Positions 25,727 through 33,410 of a stretch of 64,000 nt of DNA are shown here, piece after piece. The first letter of the stretch is position 1. Every line of letters starts with the position of its first letter. The translations under genes and the position numbers were made by a program. The stretch is taken from NCBI GenBank assembly GCA_027391075.1, contig DAHYHI010000079.1, forward strand, positions 62,001 to 126,000, written 5' to 3'. The notes beneath the pieces are model-generated. The model ran no database searches. It was not told the origin of the DNA and was given only the letters and a program-made list of their open reading frames with translations. The DNA is from JAJZAM01 sp027391075 (GTDB lineage Bacteria; Actinomycetota; Acidimicrobiia; Acidimicrobiales; Palsa-688).

Positions 25727-26587
25727 ATGCCTGAGCTGCCAGAAGTGGAGGCTCTGGCGTTCTTCCTTCAAGCCAAGACGGTCGGAAGGCCGGTGCGAAG
25801 AGCAGAACTGGGCTCGCTGTCCGCCCTTAAAACCTACGATCCCGCCTGGTCGGGACTGCTCGGAGCGCGGGTGTCTGCGGTGGAGCGCAGAGGGAAGTAC
25901 CTGTGCGTGAACCTCGACGGGATTTGGCTGGTGGTGCATCTGGCCAGGGCGGGTTGGGTGCGCTGGAGGGACCGCCTGGCGGCCACTGCCGTCAAGGTGT
26001 CCAAGGGGCCCCTGGCCGCCAGGATCGGTTTCGAGGAGGGCGACGGTTTCGACATCACCGAGCAGGGGACCGAGAAACGCCTGGCTATGTGGTTGGTCCC
26101 CACTCCCCAAGGCGTTCCGGGGGTCGCCCGGCTGGGACCCGACCCACTCGGGGAGGACTTCGACGCCGCCACGCTCGGGCGTGTCTTGCGCGGCGGGGGA
26201 GGCCAGCTCAAGGCTGCCCTGTCGGATCAGTCTCTCATCGCCGGGGTCGGTAACGCCTACTCAGACGAAGCGTTGCACGCCGCTCGCCTGTCGCCGTTCA
26301 AGCCGGCGGCGAAGCTGACCGACGACGAGGTAGCCCGCCTCCACGGCGCCCTCGTGGGGGTTCTGTCGGCCGCAGTCGAGCGTTGCAGGGGGATGGACGC
26401 CGGCGAGCTGAAATCCGACAAGAAGTCGTCGATGGCCGTGCACGCCAGGACCGGCCTGGCCTGTCCGGTGTGCGGCGACAAAGTGAGAGAGGTGTCGTAT
26501 GCGACGAGAACCTTCCAGTACTGCCCGACCTGCCAGACCGGCGGGAAGGTCCTAGCCGACAGGCGCATGTCGCGCCTGTTGAAATGA
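25727..26587 (+). CDS. Fpg/Nei-family DNA glycosylase
   Basis: A 286-aa base-excision-repair glycosylase/AP lyase. It begins MPELPEVE, with the catalytic Pro2 and Glu3 of the family; then RGKYLCVNLD, the H2TH region GVGNAYSDEALHAA and a C-terminal zinc finger (CPVCG ... CPTC). Features are shared by MutM/Fpg and Nei-like enzymes, and the ending (GGKVLADRRM) differs from classic Fpg, so substrate preference (8-oxoG or oxidised pyrimidines) is left open. GGAGG lies 7 nt before ATG 25727. Confidence 0.9.
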   Translation: MPELPEVEALAFFLQAKTVGRPVRRAELGSLSALKTYDPAWSGLLGARVSAVERRGKYLCVNLDGIWLVVHLARAGWVRWRDRLAATAVKVSKGPLAARIGFEEGDGFDITEQGTEKRLAMWLVPTPQGVPGVARLGPDPLGEDFDAATLGRVLRGGGGQLKAALSDQSLIAGVGNAYSDEALHAARLSPFKPAAKLTDDEVARLHGALVGVLSAAVERCRGMDAGELKSDKKSSMAVHARTGLACPVCGDKVREVSYATRTFQYCPTCQTGGKVLADRRMSRLLK

Positions 26588-26627
26588 CGTCGACAGCCGT
26601 GAGGCCGTCGTTCAGGGGGAGGCCGTC

Positions 26628-27227
26628 GTGAGTCGACGCGGGGCGCGGCCAGGTGACGGGGCGGGAGACCCAACCGGCGACGACAGGCCGCTGACCGAGA
26701 CCGACCCCGACAACAACGTGGTGTTTCGAGGGGTCCACTGGCATCGAGGTCAGGGCGACGTGATGTTCTTCGATCGCGACGCCGAAGAGTGGGTTCGGTG
26801 GGCTCCCGGCGTCGACGCGCCGCCGCTGCCGCCCCGCTGGCAGATGCTCGGCGTGCCGACGAAAGTTTCACGGCCGGCATGGCGATCCCCGTGGCGGCTG
26901 ATACCTACGCTGCTGGTCGTCGCAGCGGTCCTCTACGCCGTCTACCAGGGAGTGACGCCCAGCGCGAATCAGAGCGCCTCGCAGGCCAAGCAAGCACAAG
27001 CCCTCGTCGGCAAATGCCTGGTCGCCAACGGCACCTTCGACGGGCACCCCCGCTACAGCGCCACGCCGGTGTCGTGCTCATCGGCCAAAGCGACGGCAAA
27101 AGTCGTTTCGGCTATACCGTCCTACCCGCCGGGCCAGTTGTGCCCTGCCGGCACCGTAGGCGTGGAGATAGCCGACCTCAACGCCGTTCACCCCTACGTG
27201 GAGTGCATCCGCGATCTGTCCGGGTAG
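26628..27227 (+). CDS. Single-pass membrane protein with Cys-containing outer domain
   Basis: A 199-aa protein. A cytoplasmic N-terminal ~90 residues is Trp-rich and acidic (VHWHRGQGDVMFFDRD), one membrane span sits near 92-110 (LIPTLLVVAAVLYAVY), and an extracytoplasmic domain of ~85 residues follows with four Cys (GKCLVANG, VSCSSA, QLCPAG, VECIRDL). The outer part resembles small actinobacterial lipoprotein or septum-formation-type domains; function unknown. GTG start with GGGGGAGG about 6 nt upstream. Confidence 0.75.
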   Translation: MSRRGARPGDGAGDPTGDDRPLTETDPDNNVVFRGVHWHRGQGDVMFFDRDAEEWVRWAPGVDAPPLPPRWQMLGVPTKVSRPAWRSPWRLIPTLLVVAAVLYAVYQGVTPSANQSASQAKQAQALVGKCLVANGTFDGHPRYSATPVSCSSAKATAKVVSAIPSYPPGQLCPAGTVGVEIADLNAVHPYVECIRDLSG

Positions 27228-27330
27228 CAGCCGCCGGTCGGTAGGTAGCCAGTAGGCAGACTTCAGCGCCGGGACGCTCCGGGAACCCGTTCGAGGGCCT
27301 GGAACGGTCTGATAAGATAGGAGAAGAATT

Positions 27331-27406
27331 GCGGACGTGGCTCAGCTGGTAGAGCATCACCTTGCCAAGGTGAGGGTCGCGGGTTCGAATCCCGTCGTCC
27401 GCTCCA
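27331..27406 (+). tRNA. tRNA-Gly (anticodon GCC), CCA encoded
   Basis: 76-nt cloverleaf: acceptor GCGGACG / CGTCCGC, D arm GCTCAGCTGGTAGAGC, anticodon stem TCACC / GGTGA with loop TTGCCAA, TPsiC arm GCGGGTTCGAATCCCGT, discriminator T and genomically encoded CCA. Confidence 0.97.
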
Positions 27407-27523
27407 AGAGTCGCAGGGCAGGGTCGAGGCCTTCTTACACTGTTTTGCGCGAATTGGCGCTGAGCGACAGCGCTTCTGCCGAGCTCCTACAGCGCCGGTG
27501 CCGCCACGACGAAGACCGTCTTC

Positions 27524-28762
27524 GTGACCCTCACCTACCCGCCTGCGAGCGCGCACGGGGACGGTACTTTCCTGATCGGCCGCCAGCCCGTCTTCGACGG
27601 CGACTTGACGCTTTGGGGATACGAGCTTTTGTTCCGAGGGCCAGCGGGGTCGGCGGTCGACGGGGAGAAGATGACCGCCGAGGTCCTGCTCAGAGCCGGA
27701 ATGGACATAGGACTTCACAACCTGGCCGGTGACAGTCGCGTCCTGGTCAACGCGACCCGCCCTTTCGTCACAGGCGACCTCGGTATTCCGCTACCTCCCG
27801 AGAGGACCGTGGTGGAAGTCCTCGAAGACGTCGCCCACGACGCCGACGTCCTCGACGGGATCAGAAGGCTCCAGGCTGACGGCTACATGGTCGCGTTAGA
27901 CGACTACGTGTGGGCCGAAGGCGACGAGGCGATCCTGTCGACGGTCGACTTGGTCAAGCTGGACGTGCTCGCCCTCGGCGAGAGCCTCGGCGAGCACTAC
28001 GACAGGGTGGTGGGTTACTGCGAAAACCTGCTCGCCGAGAAGGTGGAAACCGCCGACGAGCTCGAGATGTGCAAGAGGATGGGCTTCGCCCTTTTCCAGG
28101 GCTATCTGCTGTCGCGACCTCAGGTGCTGAGAGGCCGAACCTTGACTCCTGGCCGGGCCACGAGCCTGCGTCTCATAGCCCAGCTGTGCTCCGACGACGC
28201 CGACCCGAGATCGGTGGAGGACACGATCGAGTCGTGTCCCGGCCTCAGCTTGCGCTTCTTGCGGGCGGCGGGTGTCGGGGCGGCCGTCGGGCTGCGCCGC
28301 CCGATCAGCTCTATCCGCGAAGGCGTGGTGCTTCTCGGGCAGCGTCGTATGCGCGCATGGGCATCCATAATGATCCTTGAGGACACAGGCGTTACCGCTC
28401 CAGCTCAACTCTTGACGGCCCTCACCAGGGCGAGGCTCTGCGAGCTTCTGGCGGACGTCGTCGATCCGACCCGCTCGGCCTCGGCTTTCACGCTCGGAAT
28501 GCTGTCGGCGATGGAGATGCTGATGGGCATAGCCAAGACCGAAATACTACAAACCGTCACCGTCACCGACGAGCTGGCCGAGGCGCTGCTCGACATGACC
28601 GGACCCCTTGGGGGGATCCTCTCAGACGTGCTGGCATGGGAGCAGGGCAGCCCGCTGCTGATGCGCAGCGGTGTGAGCATCGCGAAGCTCAACGCGGCCT
28701 GTGCTCAAGCGCTCGCATGGGCGAGTGAAATGTTCGCCCCGCTGGCGAACCCTGGGGGCTGA
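27524..28762 (+). CDS. EAL-HDOD protein (c-di-GMP-related regulator)
   Basis: A 412-aa protein. The N-terminal ~200 residues form an EAL-type domain: GRQPVFD, WGYELLFRG (ExL in place of EAL), EVLEDV, ALDDYVW, VKLDVL, AEKVET, FQGYLLSRP. Residues ~205-405 form an HDOD helical domain (LRFLRAAGVGAAVGLRRP, SIREGVVLLGQRRMRAW). EAL-HDOD proteins are often catalytically weak binders; several metal ligands remain, so activity is undecided. The start GTG overlaps by 4 bp (GTGA) the stop of a nine-codon frame GTG...TGA (27498-27527), resembling the leader frames before the HAD and PBP genes, though no good TANNNT box precedes it. Confidence 0.88.
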   Translation: MTLTYPPASAHGDGTFLIGRQPVFDGDLTLWGYELLFRGPAGSAVDGEKMTAEVLLRAGMDIGLHNLAGDSRVLVNATRPFVTGDLGIPLPPERTVVEVLEDVAHDADVLDGIRRLQADGYMVALDDYVWAEGDEAILSTVDLVKLDVLALGESLGEHYDRVVGYCENLLAEKVETADELEMCKRMGFALFQGYLLSRPQVLRGRTLTPGRATSLRLIAQLCSDDADPRSVEDTIESCPGLSLRFLRAAGVGAAVGLRRPISSIREGVVLLGQRRMRAWASIMILEDTGVTAPAQLLTALTRARLCELLADVVDPTRSASAFTLGMLSAMEMLMGIAKTEILQTVTVTDELAEALLDMTGPLGGILSDVLAWEQGSPLLMRSGVSIAKLNAACAQALAWASEMFAPLANPGG

Positions 28763-28780
28763 CAAACTAGGATCGCCTGC

Positions 28781-28921
28781 GTGGAGGAACCCCAGGAGCA
28801 AACGCCCAGACCCGATGACACCGTCGCCTTCCAGCGTTTCTACGACTCGACTCCCGAGCGGAGAACCTCGAGAAGCCTTTGGTACAGGCTCTTGGTCGGA
28901 TGGTGGCGGGGCCGCCGCTGA
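28781..28921 (+). CDS. Small ORF, 46 aa
   Basis: GTG-started 46-codon frame encoding an acidic, Pro-rich N terminus and a Trp/Arg-rich C terminus (SLWYRLLVGWWRGRR). Its start is 7 nt after TAGGAT (28768-28773), the exact leaderless signal of larger genes here, which is the main evidence. No family recognised. Confidence 0.45.
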   Translation: MEEPQEQTPRPDDTVAFQRFYDSTPERRTSRSLWYRLLVGWWRGRR

Positions 28922-28969
28922 ACTCCTAGGAGCTGGTGTCGACGGAAGCGGCGCGGCCCCGACGGCTTC

Positions 28970-29938
28970 TCACCAGGCGCGCTGGGTGAAGCGGCAACTC
29001 TCGTCGAAATCACCGCCGGGGTCGGCCAGGCGGTCATAGTTGGATTGCAGTGCGACACGCCCGGGACCTCTAAGCCTCAGCCACAGGTAACGGTTCGCCC
29101 AGGACCGCCAAAGTTTCGCTCCCGCTGCGGGGAACTCGACGTGGAGCTCCCAGGACACCCCAGGATCTTTGAACAGCACCGAGGGCGGTTTGACGAGTAC
29201 CGTTTCGCCGGCGGCCAGGTCTCGAAACGAGACGTCACCCCCCGCTTGGAGTAAAACCACGCCCGGCTCGGATCCGGTGCTGAAGCGGTCCACCTGGACG
29301 CCGAGCGGGTAGACGACCGCGGAAACGCCGGTCCGGTCCCGCCGCGAGCCGACGTCGACACCGGAAAGGTCAAGGGCCATTCCAAGCAGGCCCGAAGCGG
29401 ACCCGACGTCCCCTCCAAACCCCCCACCACGGGATCGGAACCAGATCCCGCTGTCGTAGAAGTCGTGTGTGACCGAGCCGCTGGTGGCGACCATGCGATG
29501 CTCTCGCACGTCGATGGCCTGCCCAGCTTGGAGCGGTACCGCGACCATCTCGCCGGGCGTGTCAGCCGAAACGGCGACAGTCCCCGGTCCTGTCGCTTGG
29601 AGCAGGCTTACCGGCTGGCCCGCCCAGGTGCGCTGCCAGCCTTGGCGCGTCGGCGCCTGCGACGTCGAGACCGTCACGTCGGACCACAACAAGGTGTGCG
29701 CGGGGAACAGCACCGTGTCATCGCCGGACAGTCTCATCTCGGCCACAGGGCACAAAACCCCGAGGATCGTGGCGCTGCTACGGCCGATCTGGATCTGCGC
29801 CCGGTCGGCGATGGGAGGCAGTTGCGTCCAGCCGGTCGAGCTCGCCTGGGTTACGTCCAGAGGGGCTCCGCAAGCGGGACACTGCGAAGCTGTCAAGTCG
29901 GATGTCACGCGGCAGTAAGGGCACGTGTATTCGCTCAT
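28970..29938 (-). CDS. AIM24-family protein with N-terminal zinc ribbon (paralogue A)
   Basis: A 322-aa protein. It starts with a zinc-ribbon (CPYC and CPAC pairs in the first 25 residues), followed by a long beta-rich AIM24/DUF124-type domain (LLQATGPGTVAVSA, IDVREHRMVATSG, VVLLQAGGDVSF, GETVLVKPPSVLFKD). AIM24 proteins are homologous to a yeast mitochondrial inner-membrane assembly factor; bacterial roles are poorly defined. The start lies 1 nt after the stop of paralogue B (TGA-C-ATG), so the two are coupled. The shared ribbon plus beta-barrel layout suggests a heteromeric pair (inference). Confidence 0.8.
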   Translation of the reverse strand: MSEYTCPYCRVTSDLTASQCPACGAPLDVTQASSTGWTQLPPIADRAQIQIGRSSATILGVLCPVAEMRLSGDDTVLFPAHTLLWSDVTVSTSQAPTRQGWQRTWAGQPVSLLQATGPGTVAVSADTPGEMVAVPLQAGQAIDVREHRMVATSGSVTHDFYDSGIWFRSRGGGFGGDVGSASGLLGMALDLSGVDVGSRRDRTGVSAVVYPLGVQVDRFSTGSEPGVVLLQAGGDVSFRDLAAGETVLVKPPSVLFKDPGVSWELHVEFPAAGAKLWRSWANRYLWLRLRGPGRVALQSNYDRLADPGGDFDESCRFTQRAW

Positions 29939-29939
29939 G

Positions 29940-30887
29940 TCAGGCGACCGTCTGGGCGGCGTACATGGACTGGATACCGACCCTGCCGGGTCCCTTGAGC
30001 GCTATCAACATGAGACCCGGTCCGCTCAAAGCGGTCGCAGCCTGCTGGAGGACACTGCCCGAGACGATGCCACCGATACCCTCCTTTTTCAAGTTCCTGG
30101 CGATCCGCAGACCCGCCAGCCCTCGCGTGGCCAGACCTTTGGCTGTCTGAGAGGCGCCCGAAGCCTCTTGGGGAGTCATCTTGTGGGTGACGGTCGCAAC
30201 GGTCACCGTGGACTGCTTGTAGAGGAACGAACCCGGCTCGACCTCGATGACCTCACCAGGCGCCAGGGTTCGTTCGACGACGTCACCGTAGCCGTGCAGG
30301 ACCACCAATGAGGGTGCGGTCCCAGCTTCAAAGCTGTCCAGGTACATGCCGGCTCCTACGGCGAGGGTAGCCCTGAGGCCGGGAAGCTTCTCGTATGAGT
30401 ATCCGATCCCGGTAGTGGCCAATACCATGGCGTGCTGGCGGACTTGGAAGCTGTCGCCGGGTTCGAGGGCCAAGCACACGATCCTGCCGGGAGCGTCGCG
30501 GGACAGAGACACGTTTCCCGGACCGTGAGCGACGCTCAACACGAAAGGCTCGTTGTCCACGAGGCGCTTGAGGCCGCCGGGGGTGTCGATGACCGAAAGG
30601 GCCACTTCCTCGTCCTTGTAGAGCATCGCATGGTGCTCGAAGAACACGCTGTCCCCGGCCGCCAGTGTTACCGCAGCCGCCGGCGAGATCCTGCCGTCGA
30701 ACTGCACCCGGACCGAACCGCACACGACTGTGGTGAGACCCTTGATGCGCGGGGACATCCTCCACCCTGATTCGGACACGACGTCGCGTAGATCCAGCGG
30801 CGCGCCGCATCGCTCACAGGACGAAACCCCCGGCGGGTTATGGGACCGGCACCAGCGGCACGCAACCCTGTCGAAAGTGTCGCTCAC
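29940..30887 (-). CDS. AIM24-family protein with N-terminal zinc ribbon (paralogue B)
   Basis: A 315-aa paralogue of the next gene. Zinc-ribbon pairs CRWC and CERC, then the repeated beta units (GDSVFFEHHAMLYKDEE, SVAHGPGNVSLSRDAPG, GDSFQVRQHAMVLATT, GEVIEVEPGSFLYKQ) and a hydrophobic Gly-rich stretch near 255-285. GTG 30887 was chosen because TATCGT (30900-30895, minus strand) lies 7 nt upstream; the in-frame ATG at 30893 would be only 1 nt from it. The much longer open frame running to 31799 overlaps the amidase antisense and was discarded. Confidence 0.8.
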   Translation of the reverse strand: MSDTFDRVACRWCRSHNPPGVSSCERCGAPLDLRDVVSESGWRMSPRIKGLTTVVCGSVRVQFDGRISPAAAVTLAAGDSVFFEHHAMLYKDEEVALSVIDTPGGLKRLVDNEPFVLSVAHGPGNVSLSRDAPGRIVCLALEPGDSFQVRQHAMVLATTGIGYSYEKLPGLRATLAVGAGMYLDSFEAGTAPSLVVLHGYGDVVERTLAPGEVIEVEPGSFLYKQSTVTVATVTHKMTPQEASGASQTAKGLATRGLAGLRIARNLKKEGIGGIVSGSVLQQAATALSGPGLMLIALKGPGRVGIQSMYAAQTVA

Positions 30888-31053
30888 CTGCATAACGATA
30901 CTCCCCGCTGCAGCGGCGTGTACCGGGGGACGCCGTGGCTCCGCTGGTATTCGGCTGTGGCTCGGCTGGCACCTGCTGGGATACCGCTGGCTGCCCGCTG
31001 GGCTGCGGGCGTGGACACACCTTCGGCTTCGTGGCGGGCTAGCGTCGCTTGCG

Positions 31054-32568
31054 ATGCGAAGCGAGCCACTACCAGGCGGGACGGCGATCCCGTCCCCGGG
31101 CGATCCCCGGGACATCAGCCGTCTTGGGCTCGTCGAGTCCGCGCGGTACCTGGCGGCCGGAGACGTCACGTCGCGCCACCTCGTCGAGGCATCCCTCGCT
31201 CGCGCGTCGAAGGTCGCCGAGACAGTCAACCCTTTCCGGGTCCTTCTCGCCGCCGAGGCTCTCAGGGCTGCCGACGCCGCCGACGAACGTTTGGTCGCGG
31301 GCGAGACGGCCCCGCTGCTCGGCGTGCCCGTAGTGGTAAAAGACGACACCGACGTCGAGGGCCAGATGACTCCGTTCGGCTGCGCCGGCGACTTCCCCGT
31401 GAAAAGCACTGACAGTTTCATTGTCAGACTGCTCCGCCAGGCAGGCGCGGTGATAATTGCAAAGAGCAATACCCCCGAGCTCGGGCTGTACCCGTGGACT
31501 GAGGGGCCGGCTTTCGGGGTGACACGCAACCCTTGGAACTTGTCGCACTCCGCCGGTGGCTCGTCGGGGGGCTCGGCGGCCGCTGTCGCCTCTGGAGTGG
31601 TGGCGGGAGCTCTAGGCTCTGACGGCGCCGGGTCGGTTCGTATCCCGGCATCGTGGTGCAACCTGGTCGGCGTCAAGCCCCAGCGGGGCCGGCTTTCTAC
31701 GTGGCCGGAGAGCGAAGCGTGGACGGGTATCACGAGCCCTGGGCCTCTCACGCGCAGCGTCGTGGACGCCGCCATGCTCCTAGACGTCCTCAGCGTCAAT
31801 CACGCAGATGACCGCCACCGTCCGCCTGCTCCGTCGCGTTCGTTCGTGTCGTGGGCGTCCGACGCGCCGCGGGCGCTGCGGGTAGCCTTGGCGTTGCGCC
31901 CCCCGTGGGTGTCGGCTCCCGTGAACCTGGACCCACAGGTAGAAAAGGCCGTGCGAGGGGTCGCCGAGCGCCTCGCAGGCTTAGGGCACCGGGTGGAGGA
32001 GATGAACCCCCGCTACGGGCCTATGGGCATCCCCTTCTTGGTTCGCGCCGCTGTGGGCGGGTGGGAGTGGCTGGGTAACGTCCCTGACTGGTCGCAGCTC
32101 GATCCTAGAACCCTGGCGAGCGCCAGGTCCGGGCGTCGCCTCGCAGGTTGGCCTTTGCATGCGTCGCGCCGGCTGGAGGTTCCGTTCGCGGCGCTGGTTG
32201 GGAGGATCTTCGAGCGTTTCGACGTGGTTATCACCCCGGTGACGGCGACAGGGCCTCCCAAGGTTGGCGCGGCCGACGGTATGGGACATCTAAGGACGCA
32301 GAGGTTCATGGCGGCATGCTGCCCTTACGCGTGGCCGTGGAACTATCTCGGATGGCCGGCGATCTCCATACCCGCCGGTTTCGTCGCGGGGGGACTGCCC
32401 GTCGGCGCTCAGCTTGTCGGACCAGCCAACACAGACGGCCTCCTTATCTCCCTTGCGGCGCAGCTCGAAGCCGCAGCCCCTTGGGAAGCTGTCGCAGACC
32501 CGACGTCAAAAGCAGCTGATGCCGTAGGCCGGCCGGGGCCGGCTGTGGCATTCGGAAGGCGCGGCTAA
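31054..32568 (+). CDS. Amidase (amidase-signature family)
   Basis: A 504-aa hydrolase of the GatA/fatty-acid-amide-hydrolase fold. The Ser-cisSer-Lys triad is visible: Lys in PVVVKDDTD, the glycine/serine loop SAGGSSGGSAAAVASG, and the nucleophile region GSDGAGSVRIPAS (most family members read GxDxGGSxR, so one Gly is Ala here). Substrate unknown; not clustered with gatB/gatC, so not the tRNA amidotransferase subunit. ATG 31054 is supported by TAGCGT 8 nt upstream (31040-31045). Divergent from the AIM24 pair. Confidence 0.88.
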   Translation: MRSEPLPGGTAIPSPGDPRDISRLGLVESARYLAAGDVTSRHLVEASLARASKVAETVNPFRVLLAAEALRAADAADERLVAGETAPLLGVPVVVKDDTDVEGQMTPFGCAGDFPVKSTDSFIVRLLRQAGAVIIAKSNTPELGLYPWTEGPAFGVTRNPWNLSHSAGGSSGGSAAAVASGVVAGALGSDGAGSVRIPASWCNLVGVKPQRGRLSTWPESEAWTGITSPGPLTRSVVDAAMLLDVLSVNHADDRHRPPAPSRSFVSWASDAPRALRVALALRPPWVSAPVNLDPQVEKAVRGVAERLAGLGHRVEEMNPRYGPMGIPFLVRAAVGGWEWLGNVPDWSQLDPRTLASARSGRRLAGWPLHASRRLEVPFAALVGRIFERFDVVITPVTATGPPKVGAADGMGHLRTQRFMAACCPYAWPWNYLGWPAISIPAGFVAGGLPVGAQLVGPANTDGLLISLAAQLEAAAPWEAVADPTSKAADAVGRPGPAVAFGRRG

Positions 32569-32600
32569 GACAAGAGAGAAAGGCTGGAGAACCTTACTAT

Positions 32601-32642
32601 TTAGGTGCAGTTTAAGGCATTTGAGCGTATATTATTAACAGC
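32601..32642 (+). promoter_or_regulatory. AT-rich leaderless promoter of the VIT1 operon
   Basis: TATTAT at 32630-32635 lies 7 nt before the ATG at 32643, in the most AT-rich short stretch noticed in the window. TTAGGT at 32601-32606 resembles half of an IdeR/DtxR iron box, but the other half is missing, so metal control is only a suggestion. Confidence 0.5.
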
Positions 32643-33407
32643 ATGAAGATTTCTACGGCCCCCCGCCCGAAGCTCTCTCGGGTCCTGGCTCTGCTCGACG
32701 GGCGGGACCCCGACAGCACTAGCCGGCACCGAGATGTTTCGAGCGGCGGTCTTCGAGCTGCGGTTCTCGGCGCCGGGGACGGTCTTTTGACCAACGTTTC
32801 TCTGGTGCTCGGTGTCGCAGGGGCTTCCGCCGCTGCGGGCACGGTCCGTCTGGCCGGGGTTGCCGGGCTTCTTGCCGGGTCGTTCTCGATGGCAGCGGGG
32901 GAGCTTCTTTCTGTGCAGGTCCAAAAGGAGATGGCGCTGCACGAGCTCGAGGTGGAGAGGCGCGAACTTTCCGAGGACCCTGACTCGGAGCTACGCGAGC
33001 TCGCCGGGATGTACAGGGCCCGCGGAGTGTCCACCGAAGACGCTATGACCGTCGCCAGGATCCTCTCCTCGAACGAGAAGGTAGCCCTAGACACCCACGC
33101 TCGCTTGGAGCTTGGGATACACCCCGACGAGACCGGCTCGTCCGCCAAGCCGGCAGCGTTCTCGTTCGTGGCTTTCGCTGTCGGTGCGTTCATACCACTG
33201 TTTCCGTGGTTGTTCGCTTCGGGGTCGACAGCGGTCGTCCTGTCGATGCTGCTCGCAACTCTCGCCGCTCTCGGCCTGGGTGCGTTGACTGGGAGGATGT
33301 CAGGAAGGCCGGCCCTGCGGATGGCTCTTCGCCAGCTTGGAGTAGCCGTGATAGCAGCGGGGGTGACGTTCGGTATCGGGCACCTCTTCGGGTCTCACGG
33401 CGCCTGA
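32643..33407 (+). CDS. VIT1/CCC1-family metal transporter
   Basis: A 254-aa membrane protein of the vacuolar iron transporter family, which moves Fe(II)/Mn(II). Visible: RAAVLGAGDGLLTNVSLVLG in the first span, GSFSMAAGELLSVQVQ, a charged cytoplasmic helical region (~95-165) rich in Glu that usually carries metal ligands, then three hydrophobic spans. First gene of a compact five-gene run; the kinase-like gene starts 3 bp after its stop. Confidence 0.85.
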   Translation: MKISTAPRPKLSRVLALLDGRDPDSTSRHRDVSSGGLRAAVLGAGDGLLTNVSLVLGVAGASAAAGTVRLAGVAGLLAGSFSMAAGELLSVQVQKEMALHELEVERRELSEDPDSELRELAGMYRARGVSTEDAMTVARILSSNEKVALDTHARLELGIHPDETGSSAKPAAFSFVAFAVGAFIPLFPWLFASGSTAVVLSMLLATLAALGLGALTGRMSGRPALRMALRQLGVAVIAAGVTFGIGHLFGSHGA

Positions 33408-33410
33408 TAG

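Noticed and set aside
29940..31799. 619-codon minus-strand open frame covering AIM24-B and most of the amidase antisense
   Set aside because: Only the part below 30887 has family features; the rest is antisense to a well-supported amidase and is Arg/Ser/Pro noise.
31054..32568. GatA subunit of tRNA-dependent amidotransferase
   Set aside because: Amidase-signature protein, but no gatB/gatC nearby and an altered nucleophile segment; left as a general amidase.
32601..32619. Full IdeR/DtxR iron box before the VIT1 gene
   Set aside because: Only the left half (TTAGGT) matches; the right half does not, so it is kept only as a remark.
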